A stretch of 64,000 nucleotides of DNA from Theristus sp. LFF4_11 (lineage: Eukaryota; Nematoda; Chromadorea; Monhysterida; Xyalidae). The notes under the pieces were generated by a model that saw nothing but the letters and a program-made list of their open reading frames with translations, was not told the DNA's origin and searched no databases. The translations under genes and the position numbers were made by a program. Positions 24,301 through 34,619 of the stretch are shown in pieces; the stretch's first letter is position 1; every line of letters begins with the position of its first letter. The stretch covers positions 1 to 64,000 of the forward strand of contig JASANC010003653.1 in NCBI GenBank assembly GCA_030248135.1, written 5' to 3'.

Positions 24301-24951
24301 GGCAGAGATTTTGGCGCTCTTTACAAATGCGTGGCCCAAGGCTAAATGAATGACCCTACACAAAACAAATCAGAGGTTGCTTACAATGAGTCGTTGTAGG
24401 TTCCTAATTCTAAACCTACAATTCTAATTCTAAGCCAAACCTTTGTGATAAGATGAAATTGATCGTTTTCACCGTATCAAAAAAGTTTGGCTTTGGATTA
24501 GGTTCAGGATTAGGAACCTACAACGACTCATTCATTGCAAGCAACATTTTCACCTTATCAAAAAAGGCTTGGCTTAGGATTAAGTTTAGGAACCTACGAC
24601 TCATTGCAAGAAGCCTAAGATTAAAAATCACAAAAATATCACTTTTAAGAATGTATACAAATCGTTGGGTTGGGCCATTCATTTTCTGTAGGGCCATTCA
24701 TTTTGTCTTGGGCCACGCATTAGTAAAGAGCGCCGAGATTTTACCGATGACATTTGTGTCAAGGAGACGAGAAAACAAACAGCGATAATAAAAATAAAAA
24801 AACGCACACAAAACTGGCGCTCGTTGCGCAGCACTCTGCCAAAGACGAGACCCGCCGAATTGTTTGGCAGTTCCCACAAGGATGATTCAAACAATCCGTG
24901 ACATATCGAATTCACACTGTAGCTCGTCACTGTCGTCATTTTTGACGCCAT
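21323..24951 (-). CDS. Abraxas/ABRO1-like MPN-domain scaffold (BRCA1-A or BRISC type)
   Basis: Exons on the minus strand: 24,951-24,808; 24,288-24,152; 24,054-23,850; 23,652-23,533; 23,432-23,307; 23,059-22,720; 22,401-22,273; 22,148-21,990; 21,681-21,323, all phases consistent (572 aa). If exon 8 is read through to the TAG at 21,985 the protein ends at 454 aa; both ends are possible. The N-terminal 120 residues follow the pattern I know from Abraxas proteins: a short MPN opening with GLVFGRV, then DDASDQVEVQYNVVIEQF, a long helix, then ILLGVYRHRRNQLS. They lack the JAMM metal motif, as expected for the catalytically dead partner of BRCC36. A middle segment (EIVDRHRAVTREMRTNAEQQ) could be the coiled coil. 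No terminal SPxF BRCT-binding motif is seen, which would favour the cytosolic BRISC form, but family assignment rests on pattern memory only. Confidence 0.62.
24386..24620. mobile_element. GTCGTTGTAGGTTCCTAAT inverted-repeat element with tandem remnant
   Basis: GAGTCGTTGTAGGTTCCTAA at 24,387 faces TTAGGAACCTACAACGACTC at 24,508. A second, partly duplicated half follows to about 24,620. It shares AATCCTAAGCCAAGCCTTTT words with 26,247-26,310, 27,108-27,125 and 58,285-58,345, so this is a dispersed family. It lies in intron 1 of the Abraxas-like gene. Confidence 0.7.
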
Positions 24952-24975
24952 GGCATTTCAATTACGGTTGCGGAT

Positions 24976-25045
24976 TCTGTATAAAAACACCGCAACGGTG
25001 AAAACACCGCACCGATGAAAACGCGCTCTGTATGAAAACACCGCA
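24976..25045. repeat. Short tandem words GAAAACACCGCACGGTG
   Basis: Three to four imperfect copies of (T)GAAAACACCGCA(A)CGGTG in about 70 bases, directly upstream of the Abraxas-like start codon on the minus strand. Confidence 0.7.
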
Positions 25046-25051
25046 CGGTGT

Positions 25052-25201
25052 GTGTGATTAGGGTTAAGGGCTTTGAAATTTTTTTTTATTTTTTTCGTTT
25101 TTTTTTAATTCGGATTTCTTTTCAAACTTGAAAAAATTGAAAAATTTTTCTTTTACTTTGCTCTGAAAATTCGATTTATGGCATAATTTTTTGAAAGTTC
25201 G
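25052..25201. mobile_element. Truncated copy of the TAGGGTTAGGGGCTTTG element
   Basis: Matches 8,288-8,462 from the terminal TAGGGTT...GGGCTTTGAAA through CTTTGCTCTGAAAATTCGAT and GGCATAATTTTTTGAAAGTTC, then stops abruptly at a different repeat. Confidence 0.75.
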
Positions 25202-25355
25202 GCCTTTAACAAAACCACGGAGGCAACACGGAACACGGAGGCTGCACGCTTAACAAAACCACGGAGGCAACACGGAGGCTGCACGCAGCTAAAGTGACCC
25301 GTATATGCACACAACACGCTGCGCACCTTTAACAAAACCACGGAACACGGAGGCA
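25202..25355. repeat. Tandem block of AACAAAACCACGGAGGCAACACGG units
   Basis: Three imperfect units beginning TTTAACAAAACCACGGA or TTAACAAAACCACGGA, with internal GGAACACGGAGGC and GGCTGCACGC, between two inverted-repeat elements. Confidence 0.7.
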
Positions 25356-25447
25356 CGCGGATTTGGGGAGCTTTGAGGAGCTGGAGCTTCTTTTTTAAAA
25401 CGCACGCGCACCTCGCATCCGCATGCTCGTGCTCATGATCCACTAGC

Positions 25448-26163
25448 GTAGGGTTGTTAAAAAACAAAAATCGTCATTTTTGTTTAAAAAAAATTTTTTT
25501 TTTTTTAATTTCAAAAATCAAAGTTGTGCTAAATCAATCAGGGAGTCCGAAGAACCACATATGATATGCAAGCGCCTCCCGAATGACTCCCATATGACGG
25601 AACTTTGCAGATTTTGTTTTGGTGACCTCAATTACCCCTTTTCCAAACCGTCACCATGCCTCTTCTTGTGTTTTGACCTCCAAAACGTCACTAATTGTCC
25701 CCAGCTAAACTAATGCTAAAGTGAAGACAAACATACCGCCTTGAAATTCGATCAATTCTTCTGATGGTGTTGCGACGACACGACACGAAGCAGCAAGCAA
25801 CCAGACAACGTAGCGCTTGCAAACGGAGCAGCGAGCACAATCGGACGCTCTGCGAAGCGAATCGTCACCTTATCTGCATCGGAAATGGTAGGCCAAGCTT
25901 TGGGACGCTCAAAAACTTCATCGCAGATGTTGTCGTAGCCTAAAATCAGTCGGTAAAACGGCCCAAAATCGACTGCTAAAGGTTTTACGAGGTATAATCA
26001 AAGAAATTTTTTTGTTGAACTTTCGAAAAATTTTGCCAAAATTGAGGTTTTCAGAGCATATTAGAGAAAATTTTTTCGAATTAAAAAAAAAAAAAATCGG
26101 CATTTTTGTTTTTTTTTAATCACTTTAAAAAAAAAAATTTTCATTTTTGTTTGACAACCCTAC
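25448..26163. mobile_element. About 715-base element with TAGGGTTGT inverted ends
   Basis: Starts GTAGGGTTGTTAAAAAACAA and ends TTTTTGTTTGACAACCCTAC. CAAAAATCG(T/G)CATTTTTG palindromes lie just inside both ends. The interior has no recognisable transposase. The terminal TAGGGTTG resembles the element at 1,640-2,830. Confidence 0.75.
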
Positions 26164-26433
26164 ACTAGCGCGCGGCGCGTGCACACGCTCCGGCCTCAAC
26201 AAAAACTTGTTTAAAACGCAATTGTTCTGACATCTTCCTTCTCGAAAAGGCTTGGCTTAGGTCAGGATTAGGTTAGGATCATGTTAGGCTTAGGATTAGG
26301 CTTTAGGATTAAGATTTGAATCAGGTCCGTTTTAGCAATGTCCGACAACGAGCGTGTCGGTTTTTAGAAAAGAAGGGCAACCCTTTGAGGACAGGACAAA
26401 TCCGTCCCCGTCCAAAAAATTATGTTTTTGTCA

Positions 26434-26460
26434 AATAAATAAATAAATAAATAAATAAAG
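26434..26460. repeat. AAAT microsatellite
   Basis: Six AAAT units in a row, likely a decayed retro-element tail: it follows the AATCCTAAGCC-type words at 26,247-26,310. Confidence 0.85.
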
Positions 26461-27194
26461 GCGCAATAAAGCAAAACAAAGCTAAATGTCAAAACTACAT
26501 TTTGACTTCAAGGATTACGGTAGCTGAAATGAAAAAATGCAACAGCTGGATGAAACAGTTGACGATGACAATATCAATCCGAGAAAAGAAGTGTTTTTTG
26601 TGCAAAAGTTTTTTATCTATCTGTGTGTTATACTGAAAAACTACTTTGACGGTCCGTTCGTAAATCGGCGTATTTATTTGACTACCTGTCTGTTTTCAAT
26701 GAAGTGTTTTAAAGCTCATTATTTTCATCTTAATTCGAAAATTTTCCTCTAATATGCTCTGAAAAACCCGTGAAGCTTCATGGGTCAAGTCACAGAATGG
26801 GAATGAGAGAATGTGAAATCCGAATCCAATAAGACAAAACTCAGCCCACTTGCACCAATTCACGCAGGCGTGTGTTCATTTGCGGCTCTCTAATTGCGAC
26901 CTGAAGATTTGCAGCCCGCTCATTGTGGCCCGTCGATTGCGGTCCGGAGAATTCGGGCTCGGACAATTCCGGCGTGGTGAATGTTTCACGAGCAATAGTA
27001 AACCACTTGTACCATTTTTCGTGATCTTCGATGACGAATCCAAAATCAAACAAATCACGGCAAAACAGTTTTTTTTCAAAAACTCACGTTTCCGAAAAGC
27101 CTTTATGTAAAAGGCTTGGCTTAGGAGACCTAGAAGAACTTTGCTGAGTTTTGGGATTAGATTTGGCTGAAGTTTATTTTCTTTTTTTGCAATC

Positions 27195-27421
27195 AAAAAC
27201 TAAAAAAACTTCGAGTTTCATAAGTTTCAGATTTTGCACCGACAAACATGGCCACAACACGGTCAGATCCGAATGTGCTTTGCAGAATCTCAGGGTATGT
27301 TTATGCTGATTTCTGTTTGACTTGCTTTCTGTTCAATTCCCGGCTGATCACATGCAAAGCGACGCTAAGCCAAATCATTTGAAAGCAATCTCGACTGTCC
27401 ATTGCAGACTGCCAGTGTTCG
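27195..27421. repeat. Inverted partial copy of an intron/exon edge of the longin-type gene
   Basis: Matches 28,703-28,935 in opposite orientation, covering the whole intron 4 of the longin-type gene plus the first bases of its exon 5. In this copy an internal GACG/GTAAGCC, donor-like in the gene copy, reads GACGCTAAGCC. Divergence is about 10-15 percent by eye. Confidence 0.8.
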
Positions 27422-27693
27422 CACAAAAAACTGTGTCTTCAAATAAAATCTGTGAAGCACCACTCCCATTGCTTGATTTAATCAATTTTATCACCAGAAA
27501 CAACTGACGTAATATCAATCACGCAATCGAACGTGTTCAGACACGAAAAGCATCAGATCAAAATAACCCTGCATGTACAACATACTGGCCGAACTACTCC
27601 GAAAGCTCAATGCATGAATCATCATTTGAATTCCTAAATTTGCATAGCAAAACTGTAAATAAATAGCAGCACATTCGAGTGACGGTCGAACAA

Positions 27694-30600
27694 TCACAGT
27701 AAAAACTGAACGACGTTGTTTTGATCGACGGTCAACAAGTTGTACATCTTCGCGGCCAACTGTTTCGTCTGACGCAGTGCCAAGTGTAGATTTGTTGCGT
27801 GCTCAAAGACGACAATCGTGGTGGCCGGCAAATAGACGGCGGCAAAGTTCGGCTCCTCCAGTTCTCCGACCGATTGCTTCGGTCGTGACTGTTTTCGGAA
27901 CCAGCGACTGACGCGCGACGACGCCTCCAACGAATTGTCGGACGATTGTCCGCCTTTTCGATAGACGACGGTTAGAAACGAGTGGTGCTGTTGTGCTTCC
28001 AGTGGCTGCAGATCGTAGTGCGCTGCACTGCTCGTGCTGGAGATCGCCTCAAAGTACGGCCGAAGTTTCGACTTCACGGCCGGACTGTTACCGCTGGTGC
28101 TGCTGGTGCTCAGCGTCGAATTGAAATCAGAATCGATGTCGGATTGATCGGGCGACTGCCGAATTGCCACCAGTTCACAGTGCCGGACGGCGTCCGACGC
28201 CAACAGACGTAGGCGGAGTCGTCGACGATTCGTGTCGCCGTCAACCGTCGTCAGTCCGAAACGTTGCTCGTCGAACAGCAGCATCACTGCAAAAACGCAG
28301 TGGCAAATCAACATAGAGTAGCTTAACGTTTATTTTTTTACATCATACGCCGACAAATCAATGTAGAGTAGCTTATCGTTTTTATTTAACAAACATACAA
28401 AACGGACTAGTCAAAGTAAAGTAGTTTAGCATTTTTTTTATTTTGAACATTCAAAACGCAACAATCAAAGCAGAGTAGTGAAGTATACCGTTTGCATTTT
28501 ATAAATCAAAAACGGGCAAATAAAGCCGAATGGTTTAGCACTATTACTCTTAAAAACAAAAAAAACCAACCGGACAGTGCTTCGACGTCGCCAAAGACGC
28601 CCATACGCAGCGACAGATCGTCCAGCGGCAAACTGAGCACCTCAGTGATTGGTTTCCATGCGAGCTGGCGTGCGCTGTGGAACCGTTGCCAGCAGCCAGT
28701 GAACACTGGCAGTCTGCAATGGACAGTCTCGAGATTGCTTTCAAATGATTTGGCTTACCGTCGCCTTGCATGTGATCAGCCGGGAATTGAACAGAAAATA
28801 TTTCAAAGAGAAACCCGCATAAAAATACCCTGCGATTCTGCTAAGCACATTCGGATCTGACCATGTTGTAGCCATGTTTGTCGGTACAAAATCTGAAACT
28901 TATGAAACTCGAAGTTTTTTTTTAGTTTTCACCTGAACGAGCGTGCATGCGCGTTCGACTCATCGACCAGATCAAGCATCAGTCCGCCCAGCCATCCCAT
29001 CAACGCTCGCAATCGAGCGGCGGCCACGAGCGAGACGCGAGTCTGATGCTCCGGCGACGCGCCACCAATGACCGACTCTGCGCTCGCGTGCTGATTGGTC
29101 AGCTGTGTGCGCACCGAGCGCCAGCATGCGGCCACTTTCGCGGCGATCGTGGTGCTGTGGCTGGTGGACACCCGTGACTGGTCGTTTGTATCGTTTTTGT
29201 TCGTCGATCCAGTGGTCTTACCATTTCTAATCACATTCGTCATGGCAGTCTCTGTGCCGCTGCTGTCCGCAATCGAATGCTGCTGATACGCAGTGGTGAA
29301 ATCGTCGATCAAGCGATCAATCTCGGACAGTTGCTTGTTGGTGATCGAGACGACAAAGGTCGTCTGAGTCAGTGGCGGTGGTGCTGGCGCGGGTGAATTG
29401 TATTGGTCAGGGTGAGTTTGGTCAAACGAAGTGAGGCACAGCGTTGCTGCAGCGTTCGACGTGCACTGCTGGCAAATATCGTTGATCTCCACATGCAACC
29501 GTTGCACGATCGACAACAGCGGCTGGTAATCGGCCGGCGCCAGACAGACAAACTCCACTCGGCAAACGTCCAACATCAAACGGAACATGTTCCAGAGTTG
29601 CCGATCACCATCACCGTCGCGCTGCTTCAGCCAAATGTGACTGAGCTTTGGTTTCACTGCTGTTGACTTGTGGTGATGATGCCGGTGCGTGCTCTGGATG
29701 GGCGGTGTTGGTGGATTCGTGTCGGTGAGCGTTGCATTCGACAGTTTCGATGCACGCTCGAGCGCGTGCTCAACGGTGGCACTGCAGATCAATTGTAGAT
29801 CGTCCGACGTCAACCAGTCACCCTGCTCCGTTCGTTCACCAGCGTAGTGAACGGCGATCAACCGTTGATCCCTCACCAATAGACAGGCGCCTGCGTCAAC
29901 AAACACGTGCAGGTGCTCGGTAAGATGGCCGAGGAGACTCTATGAAAATGAACAAATGATAATCGATTTTAAAGCACGTTTTTCATCGATGAACGGCAGC
30001 CACGCTTGGACAGTTTTCGATTGGTGGTAACGGCTCGGATGGGGGAGGGGTTTTACATGTGGATTTTAGCGTCTTGAGATCAGTCTGCCGTTAGATAAGT
30101 GACACGCTTAAAAATGTAGATGAACCTGCAGATGTGAATGTGCGCTTAAGAACATGGCTAACCAACTGTCTAAAAGAAACCGTAAAATTTATGCTGACCA
30201 ACCTGAATCTCACCAAGAGCCTGTGGTGGCGTTTTCGCAGTGACAGGCGAGTTTGGCGAGGTCGATTTTGATTGTTGTTGATCGAGTTTATAACGGGGAA
30301 TAGAGGAAGAGAGTTCCAGACAACCGAACACCGTGCGCTGCATCCAGCCGACTGGGTCGGCGACAGAGCGGGCGATCAGTCGAGAAAACAGACGAGCGGA
30401 CGACGTCGACAAAAATGTGTTGGACGAGTGCGAGGCTACGTTCGTGGTGCTGCACATTTCCAGTGAGAGTTGCTTGCAGTGCAGGTATTTGCATGTGGTG
30501 GTGACCCAACAAACAGTTGTTCAGTGCGAGCTCAGCGAAAAAAAACGAATGAATGTGACAGACAGAATGTATGAGTTTGAGCTGTGTCGCTGACCAGGAA

Positions 30601-31236
30601 TGTTGCTCCGAGTCGTCATACGCGTACAGCAACGCACCGAACGCCGCGCCGGCAGCACGGAGGAACGCTTGCGAGTGCGCGTGCACCTGCGTGCTCGTGT
30701 ATTCACGGCACCCAGCGACCGTCAGCAGGAGGAACTCGTTCGGCAGGCGTGTGAACGTAAACGTGTGGCGAGGCGAGCGCACACGGTGGTAGCTGTCGCC
30801 GTCGTACTCCGCTTTCCCACGGTACAGCACGATCAGCGGCAGGAAATACTGAGACAAGGCGGCCAGGTCGTACGAAGCTGCAATGCGCGCGGTCATGTTT
30901 TACGCCTTTACTTTTTGCGAAATCGACCACAAAAACTAACCAGTAAGGTCTTGCGAAATTCTGTTCATTCATGTACCCATGTATACCACGATATGCAAAT
31001 ACAGCTCGATTCTTTGACCATCCCACTATAAACCATCCCAACTGACCAGCCGTTTTTGTCGCGGTGCTCTGACTTCCGTCCGACGGCTCCGGACAGTCCG
31101 AGTAGCCGGATGTGCTTCGGTCGTCGTTGTGCGCCGCGAACTCGGCCTGTTTCTGCAGCAGGTGGCTGCGCATCTGAGCGTCGCCGTAGACGAGCAACAG
31201 TCGATTGCCACTCGTCACCACGAGGAAGCCAATCAT
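27694..31236 (-). CDS. Large longin-type trafficking protein (HPS1/MON1 class), 838 aa
   Basis: Six exons on the minus strand: 31,236-31,047; 30,877-30,564; 30,472-30,203; 29,939-28,933; 28,713-28,571; 28,286-27,694, all phases consistent. The start MIGFLVVTSGNRLLLVYGD is a beta strand-turn-strand typical of longin domains. A second such unit is seen at VFVDAGACLLVRDQRLIAVHY, followed by a helix-rich stretch. A third is near the C-terminus (FAAVYLPATTIVVFEHATN...). This three-longin layout is that of HPS1/HPS4, MON1/CCZ1 and FUZ/INTU, subunits of membrane-bound GDP/GTP exchange factors for Rab and related GTPases. Local similarity seems nearest HPS1 or MON1, but I cannot separate them. Long Ser/Thr/His/Pro-rich insertions separate the units. 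Intron 4 contains sequence duplicated in inverted orientation at 27,195. Confidence 0.5.
28703..28935. repeat. Gene-side partner of the 27,195-27,421 inverted duplicate
   Basis: Contains the end of exon 4, intron 4 and the start of exon 5 of the minus-strand longin-type gene. Together with the 27,195 copy it forms an inverted pair with about 1.3 kb between. Confidence 0.8.
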
Positions 31237-32686
31237 TTGCAGCTTTGAAACTGTTTTTTTTTATTTAAAGCAATGAAGTTCTGCAAAAAAAACCATATTA
31301 AGACGAATCAATAAAAATAATCAAGAGTGCGATAATGGCAAAAACCCAATTACACGCGCAAACAGAAAACCAGTGCAAGAAACGAAACGTCGTGTTGATT
31401 CATGAAACTAATCAAAAGATTGTGTTGACTGCACGTATGCGCTCACTAATTTTACAACCGTCTGCCGCATATACGCAAGGATGCCGAAAGAAAAAACATT
31501 TGATGTGTTTATTTTTGTGGTGGTGAGAATAGAGAAATGGTAATGTTCGCATCTTTATCTTTACAAACTTGCGTTACAGACAATTTCAATAAAAAAACAA
31601 CATACGAAGCTTCTAACGAGAACTGCAGTATATAAATTTGGTGTTCCTAAAGAATACATCTGTCAGTAAAACTTTCTTTTAGACACACGCTAAAAAGGGC
31701 GTAACATGCGCAGACAAATTCAAATGGAAACCAGGTTTTCGTTTTCATGTCACATATGCTTGAAGAAACGTTTGTGGATGCATACGTAGTATTGCATGTT
31801 TCAACAGTTTAACTGACGACCGCCTGACAACATTGGAAACTCGGAACAAGTTTTTGACAAACGTTCGAAAACAACCAACTGTGCAACTATTCATTGCCCC
31901 GTCGTCTTTACTAATCAGCGTTTCATAAAAAGTTATGCGGGCAATACAAAAAACACAACAAATTACTAATAAGAGCATCATCAAAAGTTCTAAAAACAAG
32001 ATAGAAAAAGAATTATTAAATTGTGTCGCATCGCAACATGTTTAAAGAAAATAACCAACAAAGTCGCAGAGAACAAACGTTTGTGAACCGCCTGAAGAGA
32101 CCAAAAATGAATTGAACAAAACTTCGCGTCCAGAAAAACAGACGAAGATGTTGCCCAGCATACATAATAAAATGAAGATTGCCGTAATGGGCAACCAAGG
32201 TTGCAGCCAAAAATGTTCACGTGTCGTGCACTACTGCGACTATGCGCTTTTGATTGATAAGATAATGCGAAGACACCATTAATAAAGAAGGCGCTGTGCA
32301 CAAATTGTCGGAAGGTCCCGCACGCAATTTCATCATCATCAGTTAGCACACTTTTCTTCGTTATCATTAAAAGTGAAACAGTTCCACAACGTGTTTCATT
32401 TTTGTTGTTGTGGTTTACAAAGACTTTCCCCTTTCACGTGGCCCAATTCAGAGGTTTTTTATCATCAGTTCCTTCCCATTTTTTATGTCCATGATTTGAA
32501 CATGGCGGATGGTGATGACTAAACCAATGCTGTTTCGTTATTGTAAAAGAAAACAGAGCAGCATGAGTGTGCACAGAAATGGAGACATCAGCAAACGCGA
32601 CCAACTGGAAAAACCACGCAGATGGAGAATAAGACCGTGAAACATCATGTTCTCCAAGCGAGAAAACTGCAGGCAGACTGCAGCAA
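31237..32686. other. Intergenic between divergent genes, no gene seen
   Basis: Separates the longin-type gene (-) from the PAFAH1B-like gene (+), which start back to back, so both promoters are expected here. Open frames in it are short and A+T-rich. No repeat recognised. Confidence 0.6.
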
Positions 32687-33817
32687 ATGCAAAGTGCAGT
32701 GAAAACAACGGATAACACAAGTCCGATCAATTTGCTGGCTGCGCAGACGGCTGCGGAATTGAGCATGTCGTCCACCGACGCAACAAATCGTCCGTCAACT
32801 GCCGGCGACGACTTCGGCGACAATCGATGGGCGGATGTGGTGCAGTTTTTCAATTCATTGCTCAATTCGGTTCACTGTCAGAACTACAGTTTTGTTTTTG
32901 ATCTCGCAAGTTCTCATTTGCTTTCACAAATTTTGGACTCAACACGTTCAGCACCAACTGTACGTGCTCGAGTCGCACGAACGCGAACCAGACGTTTTGT
33001 TTGTTGGAGACTCACACGTGGCGCTGCTGGAACAAAGTGAGGTATGACTAGAACGAACGCTGCTTGTGCACTTCGTCAGTCCGTCTCATTCCGTCTGTTA
33101 TGTCAAACCAAAAAGACATTTTTTGCAGGTCTATCACGAACAGTTTGAGCCACTGCATTGCTTATGCTTTGGAATTTTGTATGACACAACCGAGAATCTG
33201 CTTTGGCGAGTGCAGAATGGTGAACTGCAAAGCATTAAACCAAAAGTGAATGAGTTTGATTTGTTGATTTTTGCCATTTCATTTGTCGCTTCCAACTTAA
33301 ACACTTTTCAGGTAGTTGTTTTATCAATTGGCACTTTTGACAAAGGAAGCGTTGACGAAACGTGTGAAAGACTAAAGCAAATCGTTGACGTCATTCAGGA
33401 CCGGCAACCAAAAGCGCAGATATTTGTTTTGGTAAGTCGAACATTTGTTTCCAGTGAAGTCATTTGTTGGTCAAGTTTGCCTGAATTTCAGAAGTTATTG
33501 CCAACAGGGCGTCAACCAAATGCTCGACGCAATTTTGTTCAAGCAGTTAACGACCACATTGATAGGCTGTTTGAGCAAAACGAAAAGGTGCAGCCGTTAA
33601 GCATGGATGCTGGATTCGTTGGTAAGCTCTTAAAACAATCAGTGCTAGTTTTTTGATAAATTGATGGTATCGTAATTTTTTTGTTTCTAAAGCTGCCGAT
33701 GGTACGATCGACCGCCATGACATGTTCGACTTTTGTCACCTGAGTCGTGAAGGCTACCGAAAAGCATTTGATCTCGTATTTACTGCTGTGAACAGCGTTC
33801 TGAGCACTGACGCTTAA
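32687..33817 (+). CDS. PAF-acetylhydrolase I alpha-like GDSL protein, oxyanion hole altered (244 aa)
   Basis: Six exons: 32,687-32,839; 32,952-33,041; 33,129-33,245; 33,312-33,431; 33,492-33,621; 33,693-33,817, phases consistent. The family (PAFAH1B2/B3) removes the sn-2 acetyl group of platelet-activating factor and binds LIS1. Conserved parts visible: RW...YVL..HEREPDVLFVGDSH (catalytic Ser72), LWRVQNGEL, QP.A.I.VL.LLP.GR.PN, and DMFDFCHLS (Asp216 and His219 of the triad). Two key sites differ. The family's FGIGGD is FGILYD here, with Tyr99 at the oxyanion-hole Gly. WVGTNNH is replaced by SIGTFDK, with Phe129 at the oxyanion-hole Asn. The N-terminus is longer than usual if translation starts at 32,687; the ATG at 32,765 would give a normal length. 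The protein may be a binding or pseudo-enzyme paralogue. Confidence 0.9.
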
Positions 33818-34619
33818 TTAAATCAAGAAGAATTCCGTTAATTCTTTGTTTTCTTTGTTTAGTTATTTATCATGCGTTGATTTTTGTTTTCATGCTTTGT
33901 TTCTCACGACGTTGCGGATTTCCAAAAATTTGCAAAAAGGTAAGCGGCTAATGTTCGCAAAATCGTTTTTGTGTTCGTTTTCGTTTGTTTAGTTATCTTC
34001 TAAATATTCGCTGGCTTTGTTTTTTTTTATTTTCATATCTCTCGCCATATCATGGTGTTTTAAACGATTCTGAATTTGCTTTTCCGCTTGAAAAATACGT
34101 TCTGTACACTCGCTCAAAATTCACTCCCAACCGAAAATGTTGTGATAAAATTCGTGCTTCCGCATTATTGATATTTCTCATTTGTAACATCGATGATTTC
34201 TTTCACGTGAGAATTTCGAAACGCTTGTCTGAAACGCTAACATTTAAAAAAATTTGAACTTTCTTTTTCAAAAAAATTTAGCTTCGTTTCTACGGTTTAT
34301 ATAGGGTAGCTTGGTTTTATTTTTATTTTTGCTTTTAGTCATTTGAGTTAAACCCATGTAAAACATACTCGACTGGCAAAATCGATTGATTGATTGAACA
34401 TTAATAAACTAAAAGAATCAAGCGAAACGAACCCGCGCCAATAATAAGGTTGTTGTTCTTACATTCAATATTACTTGTTAATTATAAGACACCAAAGCCA
34501 TCTAACTGACTACATTAATTTCTTTAAAACCGAAAAATCATGCTAATTGTTACAACAGAATTAAAGTAAACATCAGATCCAATAACACTGCTGAGAAACA
34601 CCATGTCACCAATAGAAAC

